DNA of 64,000 nt from Methylobacterium sp. W2 (GTDB lineage Bacteria; Pseudomonadota; Alphaproteobacteria; Rhizobiales; Beijerinckiaceae): contig NZ_VMOA01000001.1 in the NCBI RefSeq assembly GCF_020662345.1, forward strand, positions 1 to 64,000, read 5' to 3'. A model generated the notes under the pieces. It saw only the letters and a program-made list of their open reading frames with translations, did no database searches and was not told the DNA's origin. Shown one piece after another: positions 1-7,388 of the stretch (position 1 is the stretch's first letter; every line of letters starts with the position of its first letter). The translations under genes were made by a program, and so were the position numbers.

Positions 1-40
1 GTTGACAGGCGGTGTTGGCGAAGGAACACCGCCTGTCAAC
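1..40. repeat. Perfect 16-bp inverted repeat (hairpin) at the left edge
   Basis: Bases 1-16 (GTTGACAGGCGGTGTT) are the exact reverse complement of bases 25-40, separated by an 8-base loop. The stem is long and GC-rich. No T-run follows on the plus strand, so it is not a textbook intrinsic terminator. It may end transcription of a gene to the left of the window, or be one copy of a dispersed palindromic element. Bases 41-182 hold nothing else I recognise apart from the leader of the next gene. Confidence 0.7.
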
Positions 41-182
41 CATCCCGCCCTCCCGAGCTGCCTTCGCATTGCGGGACGATGGTCATCGGTTCGGCCTTGG
101 GTCATGGTGCCGTCATCGTTCGACGTCCACTTCGCTTCACCGGTGAACGGCGTCGAGGGACGTCCGTAAGAGGTCCGCGCCC

Positions 183-1301
183 GTGACAGAGTTTTCCAGC
201 GGCGAGTCCCATATCCTCGTGCTCCAGGGCGGCGGGGCCCTCGGCTCCTATCAGGCCGGCATCTACGAGACTCTGGCGGCGGAGGCCATCGCGCCGGATT
301 GGGTGGCGGGCATCTCCATCGGCGCCATCAACGCGGCCCTGATCGCCGGCAACCCGCCCGAGCGCCGCGTGGAGCGGCTGAAGGCGTTCTGGGAGCAGGT
401 CTCCTCCGGGGTGATGGGCTCGCCCTGGTTCCCCGGTGAGCAGGCGCGGGCGGCCTTCAACGAGGCCAGCGCCAACTGGATCGCCACTGTGGGCGTGCCC
501 GGTTTCTTCAAGCCGCGCTTTCCTCCGGCCACCCTCTACCCACCCGGTGCGCCGGAAGCGCTGAGCTATTACGACACCGCCCCGCTGAAGGCGACGCTGG
601 AGCGGCTCGTGGATTTCGACCTCATCAACGAAGGCCGGACCCGGCTGAGCATCGGTGCGGTCAACGTGCGCACCGGCAATTTCGTCTATTTCGACAACCG
701 CTGCGACCGCATCGCGCCCGAGCACATCATGGCCTCGGGCGCGCTGCCGCCGGGCTTTCCGCCGGTGACCATCGACGGCGAGCAGTACTGGGACGGCGGC
801 ATCGTCTCGAACACGCCGCTGCAATACATCCTCGACGAGGAGCGCAGCCGCGACCTCGTCGTCTATCAGGTCGATCTGTTCGCGGCGCGCGGGCCGATGC
901 CGCGCACCCTCATCGAATCGGCCGAGCGCGAGAAGGACATCCGCTTCTCGAGCCGCACCCGGCTCAACACCGACAAGAACCTGGAAGCCCGCAGGGCGAA
1001 GGCCGCGTTCCGGCGCCTCGCCGAGAAGCTGCCCCCCGAACTGATGAGCGACGAGGACGTCACCTACCTGCGCCAGGTCACCCACGCCAACTTCACCACG
1101 GTGATGCAGCTGATCTACCGGCGGAAGGCCTATGAGGGGAACTCGAAGGATTACGAGTTCTCCCGCGCCACCATGCTCGAACATTGGGCGGCGGGTGCCA
1201 GCGACCTGCGTCGCTCCTTGCGCTCCCCCGCTTGGCGCAACCGCGTGCACGACGAAACCGGTGTCGCCGTGTTCGACCTGACGCGGGACGCCCGCGACTG
1301 A
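183..1301 (+). CDS. Patatin-like phospholipase family protein
   Basis: This 372-residue serine acyl hydrolase of the patatin family is probably cytoplasmic and has no signal peptide. The glycine-rich oxyanion loop (GGGALGSYQAG) lies near residues 17-26. The nucleophile elbow GISIG has Ser45, and the catalytic Asp lies in WDGG at about residue 204, so the Ser-Asp dyad is complete. The C-terminal part (about 285-372) resembles the DUF3734 extension found on many bacterial patatins. The start is GTG at 183. An acetoacetate decarboxylase and a 3-hydroxybutyrate dehydrogenase follow on the same strand, so a role in lipid or polyhydroxybutyrate turnover is plausible, but that is inferred from context. 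The substrate is unknown. Confidence 0.88.
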   Translation: MTEFSSGESHILVLQGGGALGSYQAGIYETLAAEAIAPDWVAGISIGAINAALIAGNPPERRVERLKAFWEQVSSGVMGSPWFPGEQARAAFNEASANWIATVGVPGFFKPRFPPATLYPPGAPEALSYYDTAPLKATLERLVDFDLINEGRTRLSIGAVNVRTGNFVYFDNRCDRIAPEHIMASGALPPGFPPVTIDGEQYWDGGIVSNTPLQYILDEERSRDLVVYQVDLFAARGPMPRTLIESAEREKDIRFSSRTRLNTDKNLEARRAKAAFRRLAEKLPPELMSDEDVTYLRQVTHANFTTVMQLIYRRKAYEGNSKDYEFSRATMLEHWAAGASDLRRSLRSPAWRNRVHDETGVAVFDLTRDARD

Positions 1302-1336
1302 GCCTTCCCGACAGCTTCATCCCGGAGCCCCACGCC

Positions 1337-2080
1337 ATGACCCGCGACGAGATCCTGCACGTCCCCTCGATGCCCGCCTTCAGCCCGAGCTATCCGCGCG
1401 GGCCGTATCGCTTCCTCAGGCGCGAATACCTCATCATCACCTACGAGACCGATGCGGAAGCCCTGCGCCGGGCGCTGCCGGAGCCCCTGGAGCCGCACCC
1501 CGAGAACCTCGTCTATTACGAGTGGATGAAGATGCCGGATTCCTCCGGCTTCGGCGATTACGAGGAGAGCGGCTCGGGCGCCATCGCCACCTATAACGGC
1601 GAGCCCTGCAACTTCTCGATCCAGATGTATCTCGACGACGAGCCGCCGATCACCGCCGGCCGCGAGATCTGGGGCTTCCCGAAGAAATGGGGCGTGCCGC
1701 GCCTCAAGGTCACGAAGGACACCCTCACCGGCACCCTCCATTACGACGAGGAGCGGGTGGCGATGGGCACCATGACCTACAAGCACAAGAGCCTGGAGAA
1801 CGAGCTCGACACGGTGAAGGCCGGCCTCGGCCGCCTCAACGTCAACCTCAAGCTCCTCCCCGACGTCACCGGCGCCCCGAAGGTGGCCCAGCTCGTGGGC
1901 TATCGCCTGGAGGACATCACCGTCCACGGCGCCTGGGACGGCGAGGCCCGCCTCGACCTCATCCCGCACGTGAACTGCCGGGTCGCCGACCTGCCGGTAA
2001 AGCGCATCGTCGGCGGTCGGCACATGCTCGTCGACTTCACCTTGCCCTATGGGCAGGTGCTGCACGACTATCTCGCTTGA
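1337..2080 (+). CDS. adc: Acetoacetate decarboxylase
   Basis: Acetoacetate decarboxylase converts acetoacetate to acetone and CO2 through a Schiff base on lysine. The 247-residue product has the family's usual length. It carries the adjacent lysine pair in EIWGFPKKWG, Lys116 and Lys117, where the first forms the Schiff base and the second lowers its pKa in the clostridial enzyme. The ATG at 1337 was chosen because similarity begins at MTRDEIL; the reading frame stays open upstream without family features. It lies 35 bases after the patatin gene and 26 bases before 3-hydroxybutyrate dehydrogenase, so the three are probably co-transcribed. Acetoacetate is the shared metabolite of this gene and the next. 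Confidence 0.93.
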   Translation: MTRDEILHVPSMPAFSPSYPRGPYRFLRREYLIITYETDAEALRRALPEPLEPHPENLVYYEWMKMPDSSGFGDYEESGSGAIATYNGEPCNFSIQMYLDDEPPITAGREIWGFPKKWGVPRLKVTKDTLTGTLHYDEERVAMGTMTYKHKSLENELDTVKAGLGRLNVNLKLLPDVTGAPKVAQLVGYRLEDITVHGAWDGEARLDLIPHVNCRVADLPVKRIVGGRHMLVDFTLPYGQVLHDYLA

Positions 2081-2106
2081 TCGCTCAGTTGACCCGAGAG
2101 GCTTCC

Positions 2107-2892
2107 ATGATCCTGACATCCAAGACCGCCATCGTCACGGGATCCACCAGCGGCATCGGCCTCGCCTATGCCCGCGCCTTCGCCAGGGAGGGCGCCAACG
2201 TCGTCATCAACGGCTTCGGCAAGCCCGAGGACATCGAAAAGGAGCGCGCCGGGATCGAGGCCGATTTCGGCGTGAAGGCGGTCTATTCCCCGGCCGACCT
2301 GACGAAGCCCGGTGAGATCGAGGGGTTGATCCGGCTGGGCGAAGAGACCTTCGGTACCGTCGACGTGCTCGTGAACAATGCCGGCGTCCAGTACGTCTCG
2401 CCGATCGAGGATTTCCCGCCGGAGAAGTGGGAGCAGATCATCGCCCTCAACCTGTCCTCGGCCTTCTACACGATGCGCTATGCCATCCCCGGCATGAAGG
2501 CGCGCAAATGGGGCCGGATCATCAATACCGCCTCGGCGCATTCGCTGGTCGCCTCGCCGTTCAAGTCGGCCTACGTCTCCGCCAAGCACGGCATCGCCGG
2601 GCTTACGAAGACGGCGGCCCTCGAACTCGCCACTCACGGCATCACCGTGAACTGCATTTCGCCGGGCTACGTCTGGACGCCCCTGGTCGAGGCGCAGATC
2701 CCCGACACGATGAAGGCACGGGGTCTGACCAAGGAGCAGGTCATGAACGACGTGTTGCTGGCAGCCCAGCCCACCAAGGAATTCGTGACGGTGGAGCAGG
2801 TGGCGGCTTTGGCCGTGTTCCTGTGTTCCGACCACGCCAGCCAGATCACCGGGGCCAATATCCCGATGGATGGCGGCTGGACAGCACAGTAG
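2107..2892 (+). CDS. bdhA: 3-hydroxybutyrate dehydrogenase (SDR family)
   Basis: The enzyme interconverts D-3-hydroxybutyrate and acetoacetate with NAD, the step after polyhydroxybutyrate depolymerisation. The 261-residue protein is a classical short-chain dehydrogenase. The dinucleotide loop TGSTSGIG spans residues 11-18, NNAG follows, and the catalytic pair is Tyr156 and Lys160 (YVSAK). The C-terminus GANIPMDGGW is typical of the family. The ATG at 2107 gives a start 4 residues ahead of the first beta strand, and the sequence just upstream (GAGAGG) can serve as ribosome binding site. It is the last gene of the patatin-adc-bdhA run and is followed by a hairpin. Confidence 0.93.
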   Translation: MILTSKTAIVTGSTSGIGLAYARAFAREGANVVINGFGKPEDIEKERAGIEADFGVKAVYSPADLTKPGEIEGLIRLGEETFGTVDVLVNNAGVQYVSPIEDFPPEKWEQIIALNLSSAFYTMRYAIPGMKARKWGRIINTASAHSLVASPFKSAYVSAKHGIAGLTKTAALELATHGITVNCISPGYVWTPLVEAQIPDTMKARGLTKEQVMNDVLLAAQPTKEFVTVEQVAALAVFLCSDHASQITGANIPMDGGWTAQ

Positions 2893-2904
2893 CCGACAGA
2901 GAAA

Positions 2905-2934
2905 GCCCTGCCTCGCTGGAGGGCGAGGCAGGGC
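2905..2934. terminator. Hairpin between convergent genes, candidate bidirectional terminator
   Basis: GCCCTGCCTCG (2905-2915) pairs perfectly with 2924-2934 around an 8-base loop. It begins 12 bases after the bdhA stop and 27 bases before the end of the convergent CsbD-like gene. No clear T-run follows on either strand. Confidence 0.55.
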
Positions 2935-2961
2935 GATCGACAGGCGACGGGCAATGAAAGC

Positions 2962-3306
2962 TTAGCGGCGGCCGTGCAGCAGCAGGGCAAGGCCGTAGCC
3001 GACGGCCCCGGCGATCACCAGGGCGATGAGCGGGTTCTCCTCGACGCGGCTCTCCACGGCGCGGGCGCCGTCGCGGACATAGGAGCCGCCGCGATCATAG
3101 GCGTCGCCGGCATATTCCGAGACGTTGTCGGCGACATCGCGCAGGGTGTCCTTGGCCTGTCCGTAGACCTCCTGGGCACGGCCTTCCGCCTCGCGGTAGC
3201 GGCCTTCCGCCGATGTGCGCGACGATCCGACGGCATCGCCGATGGCGCTCTGTGCGCGGCCGCCAAGGTCCTTGGCCGCTCCGACGACCCGATCCGTATC
3301 AACCAT
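2962..3306 (-). CDS. CsbD-like stress-associated membrane-anchored protein
   Basis: This 114-residue protein joins a CsbD-like amphipathic helix (RVVGAAKDLGGRAQSAIGDAVGS, given here in pieces: residues 5 to about 28) to a charged helical middle rich in Ala, Glu and Arg. It ends in one hydrophobic segment (LIALVIAGAVGYGLALLL) with the tail HGRR. The combination resembles CsbD and ElaB/YqjD-type proteins, which are general-stress or ribosome/membrane-associated proteins of unclear biochemistry. The start ATG at 3306 (MVDTDRV) was preferred to an upstream in-frame codon because the CsbD pattern starts there. It converges with bdhA and stands alone. Confidence 0.75.
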   Translation of the reverse strand: MVDTDRVVGAAKDLGGRAQSAIGDAVGSSRTSAEGRYREAEGRAQEVYGQAKDTLRDVADNVSEYAGDAYDRGGSYVRDGARAVESRVEENPLIALVIAGAVGYGLALLLHGRR

Positions 3307-3434
3307 TGGTCTGCTCCCTGAGAATCGACAACGCGTGATCGGCGCTTCCAAGGCGGCGCCCGCATCCGATGGTCACAGAACGTGCGAAGTGGCCGAAGGG
3401 CACCATGGCGGTGCGTTTTTGTTGGAGGCGCGGT

Positions 3435-4067
3435 TTACGCAGGGTTCCGGTGCCGGGCGGCCACGAGCATCAGGCGTCCCACTTCGGCCACCGCCCGCGC
3501 CAGCGTGGCGGAGGGATCGCGCCGCCCGATGGCCGGCCCGGTTCGGCGCCGCCAGCCGGGCTTTACCGGGGGAATGTGCAGGAACAGGACCGGGCAGGTC
3601 TCCGCCAGGGCGCGAAAGTAGCTGGCATTGCAGAGATAGCGCCCGGCATTGATGGACGGAATCGCAGCGACCCCGTGATGCCGCAGGGCGACGAGGGCGC
3701 GCCCCGCGATCGGCGCCTTGCGCTGCGCCGGTCCGTCCCGGTCGAGGCGGAGGGTCGCGGGCATCCGCCCCGACGCGTCGGGAAACAGCCGGCTCGCCCG
3801 GTTGACGGCGCGAGCCTCGACGCGGACGCGCTTGGCGCGGCCCGCGACGCCGATCATCAGCAGGGCCGCCGGCCTCTGGGCAAGGGCCGGCTCCAGCATC
3901 TCGGGGATCGCCGCATAGGCGGTGCGCAGGATCAGCGTGCGCACCGGGACCCCCGCGATGCCATGCCGGCCGAGATGCCCGACCTGCCGGGCGAGTGTCT
4001 CGCTCGGGTTGCGTGGCATGCCGGGAAAAGGGCCGAAGCCGATGACGAGGAGATGTCCCCGCGTCAC
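3435..4067 (-). CDS. Pyroglutamyl-peptidase I family protein (peptidase C15)
   Basis: This family removes N-terminal pyroglutamate from peptides. The 210-residue product has the family signature GFGPFPG at residues 10-16, and all three catalytic positions are present: Glu84 (VRVEARAVN), Cys146 (GRYLCNASY) and His164 (LFLHIPP). Their spacing is close to the classical Glu81/Cys144/His168 triad. The GTG start at 4067 overlaps the TGA of meaB by four bases (GTGA), which implies translational coupling. Pairing of a C15 peptidase with a B12-enzyme chaperone is not explained by known pathways. The C-terminal end is rich in Arg and its last 25 residues are not strongly family-like. Confidence 0.85.
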   Translation of the reverse strand: MTRGHLLVIGFGPFPGMPRNPSETLARQVGHLGRHGIAGVPVRTLILRTAYAAIPEMLEPALAQRPAALLMIGVAGRAKRVRVEARAVNRASRLFPDASGRMPATLRLDRDGPAQRKAPIAGRALVALRHHGVAAIPSINAGRYLCNASYFRALAETCPVLFLHIPPVKPGWRRRTGPAIGRRDPSATLARAVAEVGRLMLVAARHRNPA

Positions 4068-5056
4068 AGCCCGATCAGCGTCGCGATGGCCTCCGCGCCG
4101 GCGGCCGGGGAGGATTCGCCCCGCGCTACGCCGGCTTCCGCCTCCGCCGTCTGCTTGCGCACCTCGGGCGAGCCGACGAGGCGCTGGTGCAGGCGCTCGT
4201 GGACGAGGGCCCACATCCACTTCACGTCCTGCGCCCGGCGCTTCTTGGCGATCTCGCCGGTGGCGGTGAGCTTGTTGCGGTGGTCGACCACCTTCTCCCA
4301 TAGCGCGTCGAGGCGCTTGTTATTGAGCCCGGAGATCGTGACCACGGGGGGCGTCCAGCTCGAACTCGGAGCGCTGAGGATGTGGAGCGCGGCCCGGTAT
4401 TCACCGGCGGCGGCGTTGGCCCGGCGCTCACCCTCGCCGTCGTCGGCCTTGTTGACCGCGATCATGTCGGCGAGTTCGAGAATGCCCTTCTTGATGCCCT
4501 GCAACTCGTCGCCGGCGCCGGGCAGCATCAGGACCAGGAAGAAATCGGTGAGGTCGGCCACCGCCGTCTCCGACTGGCCGACGCCCACCGTCTCCACCAG
4601 GATGACGTCGAACCCCGCCGCCTCGCAGAGCAGCATGGTCTCGCGGGTCTTGGCGGCCACGCCCCCCAGCGTTCCCGAGGAGGGGGAGGGGCGGATGAAG
4701 GCGTTGGGGTCGAGCGCCAGCTGCGCCATCCGGGTCTTGTCGCCGAGGATCGACCCGCCGGTGCGGCTGGAGGAAGGGTCCACCGCCAGCACCGCCACCT
4801 TGTGCCCGGCGGCGGTGAGGTTGGCGCCGAGATTGTCGATGGTGGTGGATTTGCCCACCCCCGGCACGCCGGTGATGCCGACGCGGATCGCAGTGCCGGT
4901 CCGCGGCAGCACCGCGTCGATGAGGTCGCGCGCCGCTGCCCGGTGATCGGCCCGTTTCGATTCCGCGAGGGTGATCGCCCGCGCCAGAGCCGCACGGTCG
5001 CCCGCGAGCAGCCGCTCGCGCAGGGAATCGAGGTCGAGGGAAGGAGGAAGAGCCAT
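4064..5056 (-). CDS. meaB: MeaB, methylmalonyl-CoA mutase-associated GTPase
   Basis: MeaB is a G3E-type P-loop GTPase that protects methylmalonyl-CoA mutase and gates loading of adenosylcobalamin; in Methylobacterium it is needed for the glyoxylate-regenerating ethylmalonyl-CoA pathway. The 330-residue protein carries the P-loop GVPGVGKST at residues 63-71, a DPSSSRTGGSILGDKTRM segment, VETVGVGQSE (switch region) and the base-specificity motif NKAD. Almost every stretch matches M. extorquens MeaB as I recall it. The start ATG at 5056 (MALPPSLD) was chosen to fit that protein; an in-frame ATG at 5068 is the alternative. The stop overlaps the following C15 peptidase gene. Confidence 0.95.
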   Translation of the reverse strand: MALPPSLDLDSLRERLLAGDRAALARAITLAESKRADHRAAARDLIDAVLPRTGTAIRVGITGVPGVGKSTTIDNLGANLTAAGHKVAVLAVDPSSSRTGGSILGDKTRMAQLALDPNAFIRPSPSSGTLGGVAAKTRETMLLCEAAGFDVILVETVGVGQSETAVADLTDFFLVLMLPGAGDELQGIKKGILELADMIAVNKADDGEGERRANAAAGEYRAALHILSAPSSSWTPPVVTISGLNNKRLDALWEKVVDHRNKLTATGEIAKKRRAQDVKWMWALVHERLHQRLVGSPEVRKQTAEAEAGVARGESSPAAGAEAIATLIGL

Positions 5057-5272
5057 GAGCCCCTTCATGCCGGGCCGGCCCGGTTTCGTCGAGGGGGCGC
5101 GTGTCGTTGCATCGGGGTACCTGTACCCGCCGGGACACGGATCGGCCTCTGCCCGCAATTCACACCGTCTCCCGCCACGCCCGCGCCCTGCCATGGTCAC
5201 GATCGTCGCCGACAGGGTAGGACGAGAGAGCCGGGACCGAGCGCCGGGCCATCACGGGGCCGTCGACACGCC

Positions 5273-6325
5273 ATGATCCGAAACCGCATGCCGGGAGCGC
5301 CATCGCAGACCCGCCGCTCGCTGATCCGCGGCGCCGCCCTTATTGGAGTCGCGGGCCTTACGCCGGGCCTCGCCGGCTGCGTCACCGACGGGCTCGTCAC
5401 CGGGGGCACCGGCCCGGAGCGGCAATCGAACCTCGACGTAAGCCCAATCCTGCTGGTGGCGACCACGCGCAAGCCCGTGGGCAACCCGCCCAAGAGCCCG
5501 TATTTCAGCTCCGAGCGCGGCCGCGGCCTGAGCTTTGCCGAAGTGCGTCTTTCGGCCCCCGACCGCTCGCTCATCGGCAAGGTCTCCTCCGTGGTCAGCG
5601 GAGACTGGGCGGTGACGGCGGTGCCGCAGGTCGAGACCGGACCCGGCGCGGCGGCGGCCTTCACCCAGGCGGCCTTCGGGCGCGACGTGCTGATCTATGT
5701 CCACGGCTACCGTGAGAGTTTCGCCTCGGCGGCGGTCAGCGCGGCCCGTCTCTCCGACGGCATCCATTTCCGGGGCGCATCCGGCCTGTTCACCTGGCCA
5801 TCGGCCGCCGCCACCTTCGATTACGGCTACGACCGCGAGAGCGCCCTGTGGTCGCGCGACGCCTTCGAGGATCTCCTCAAGGCGCTGGCGAGCTCGCCCA
5901 GCGGCGGGCGCATCAACATCGTCGCCCATTCCATGGGGACGCTCCTGACCCTGGAGACGATCCGTATGCTGCGCGCGGAGGCCGGCGAGGCGGCGATGGC
6001 GCGAATCGGCGCCATCGTTCTCGCGGCGCCCGACATCGACATAGACCTGTTCACCGGGGCTGTGGAGCGGATGGGGCCGGACGTCTCGAAGATCACTGTG
6101 ATCTCCTCCACCAACGACCGCGCGCTGGAACTCTCCGGCGCCATCGCCGGCGGTATCGTCCGTGCGGGCGCGGCCGACCGCGAGCGCCTCGAAGCCCTCG
6201 GGGTCCGCGTGGCCGACGCGTCGGATTACGGCGGCGGCCTGATCAACCATGACCTGTTCCTGTCGAATCCGGAGGTCCAGGGTGTGGTCAAGCGCGCCAT
6301 CGGCCGGGCGGCGGGCGGCGTCTGA
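5273..6325 (+). CDS. Exported alpha/beta hydrolase of the DUF900 type, probable lipoprotein
   Basis: The 350-residue product begins with a twin-arginine-like RRSLIRG followed by a hydrophobic stretch that ends in the lipobox-like LAGC near residue 36. That suggests export and lipid anchoring, possibly via Tat. The rest is an alpha/beta hydrolase of the DUF900 family: IYVHGYRESF gives the oxyanion strand, NIVAHSMGT gives the nucleophile elbow (GxSxG-like AHSMG), and NHDLFL near residue 325 supplies a candidate catalytic His. The substrate is unknown. ATG 5273 is used; ATG 5288 is in frame and would keep the twin arginine. It is divergent from meaB with about 215 bases between. Confidence 0.85.
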   Translation: MIRNRMPGAPSQTRRSLIRGAALIGVAGLTPGLAGCVTDGLVTGGTGPERQSNLDVSPILLVATTRKPVGNPPKSPYFSSERGRGLSFAEVRLSAPDRSLIGKVSSVVSGDWAVTAVPQVETGPGAAAAFTQAAFGRDVLIYVHGYRESFASAAVSAARLSDGIHFRGASGLFTWPSAAATFDYGYDRESALWSRDAFEDLLKALASSPSGGRINIVAHSMGTLLTLETIRMLRAEAGEAAMARIGAIVLAAPDIDIDLFTGAVERMGPDVSKITVISSTNDRALELSGAIAGGIVRAGAADRERLEALGVRVADASDYGGGLINHDLFLSNPEVQGVVKRAIGRAAGGV

Positions 6326-6472
6326 GCGCCGCACCGCAAGAGGACTGGGCTGGAGGACGTGGCTTGAGCTCTTGGCCTCGGCCCCGTTCGCCCCTACACG
6401 GGCGGCTGTCGGGCTGACGATTCCCACGCCGACGCGGCCGCCTCCCGGCGCGCCCAGAATGAGGATTGTGCG

Positions 6473-6835
6473 ATGTTCACACTCGATATCGATGGCGTGG
6501 CCATCGCGGTCATCAACGGGACCGAGGAAACCGCTCGCGACCTGTTCACCTGCGACGGCTTCAAGGAAGACATCCAGGCGATGAAGAGTGACGGCAAGGT
6601 GCTGTGGAACGGCACCTCCGAGCTCAAGATCCGCCCCGCCACCGAGGACGAGATCGAGATCTTCGAGGATGCCCTGGCCGAGGACGATTCGGAGGAGGAC
6701 GCCCCGTTCGAGCCCGATATGCGCCATGCCAAGAGCGCCGAAGAGCCCGACGAGGACGAGGATGAAGACGGCGAGGACGACGCCGACATCGTGTTCCTCG
6801 TGGATATCGACGAGGATGCCGGCCTCGATTCGTAA
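6473..6835 (+). CDS. Hypothetical acidic protein
   Basis: The 120-residue protein is not recognised. Residues 1-65 look like a small globular domain (TLDIDGVAIAVINGTEETARDLF). Residues 65-105 are dominated by Asp and Glu, with runs such as DEDEDEDGEDD, and the C-terminus is again hydrophobic-acidic (DIVFLVDIDEDAG). There is no signal peptide or membrane segment. The very low isoelectric point suggests binding of a basic partner or metal, but no function is claimed. A hairpin terminator candidate follows 34 bases downstream, which supports a monocistronic gene. Confidence 0.75.
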   Translation: MFTLDIDGVAIAVINGTEETARDLFTCDGFKEDIQAMKSDGKVLWNGTSELKIRPATEDEIEIFEDALAEDDSEEDAPFEPDMRHAKSAEEPDEDEDEDGEDDADIVFLVDIDEDAGLDS

Positions 6836-6869
6836 GGCCTGATCCCGCAGGATCATCTCCCGCCGACCG

Positions 6870-6891
6870 CCTCGCCCGGACACGGGCGGGG
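6870..6891 (+). terminator. Candidate intrinsic terminator
   Basis: CCTCGCCCG pairs with CGGGCGGGG (one G.T wobble) around a GACA loop, followed by CCTTGTAT. It lies 34 bases after the acidic-protein gene. Confidence 0.5.
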
Positions 6892-7008
6892 CCTTGTATC
6901 GCGATTCTTCCTGCCATCCGTTGACGGCTGCTCCTGCGAGCGGTCCCTGTTCCCCTCGGGGCATCGGCCCGGTGCCGGCGAAGGGTCCCGGCACAGAGCG
7001 AGGACCGC

Positions 7009-7383
7009 ATGACTTTCCGTTTCGAACACCTCCACCTTCGCAGCCAGGATGCCGTAACGGCTGCTGGATTTTATGTAGAGACCTTCGGTGCCCGTGAGAT
7101 CGCCCGCGAGGGCGTGCCGTCCGTGACGCGCGTCGTCCTCGACCTGTCCGGGCTCACCCTGTTCATCGAGCACGCGCCCGAGGCCGCCCCCGCCGCCAAG
7201 CCGCCGAACCGGGGCATCGAGCATATCGGGCTGGCCGTCGACGACATCGAGAGCACGGTCGCCGATTTGAAACGGCGTGGTGTCACCTTCGTGATCGACA
7301 TCACCGACGTCCGTCCGGGGCTTCGCACCGCTTTCCTCGACGGACCGGACGGAGTCCGCATCGAGTTGCTGCAGCGCGGCTGA
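7009..7383 (+). CDS. VOC-superfamily (glyoxalase/dioxygenase fold) protein
   Basis: A single 124-residue vicinal-oxygen-chelate domain with two beta-alpha-beta modules: FRFEHLHLRSQD at the N-terminus and GIEHIGLAVDDIE near residue 68. The metal positions typical of the fold are visible as His8 (FEHLHL region), Glu near FIEH, His in IEHIGL and Glu118 (RIELLQ). Lactoylglutathione lyase or methylmalonyl-CoA epimerase-like activity is possible, but sequence alone does not decide. Its stop lies 5 bases from the end of the convergent L,D-transpeptidase gene. Confidence 0.83.
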   Translation: MTFRFEHLHLRSQDAVTAAGFYVETFGAREIAREGVPSVTRVVLDLSGLTLFIEHAPEAAPAAKPPNRGIEHIGLAVDDIESTVADLKRRGVTFVIDITDVRPGLRTAFLDGPDGVRIELLQRG

Positions 7384-7388
7384 ACCGC

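Noticed and set aside
102..1250. Long minus-strand frame over the patatin gene
   Set aside because: It is the antisense of a clear patatin gene and lacks any family pattern; GC-rich DNA makes such shadow frames common.
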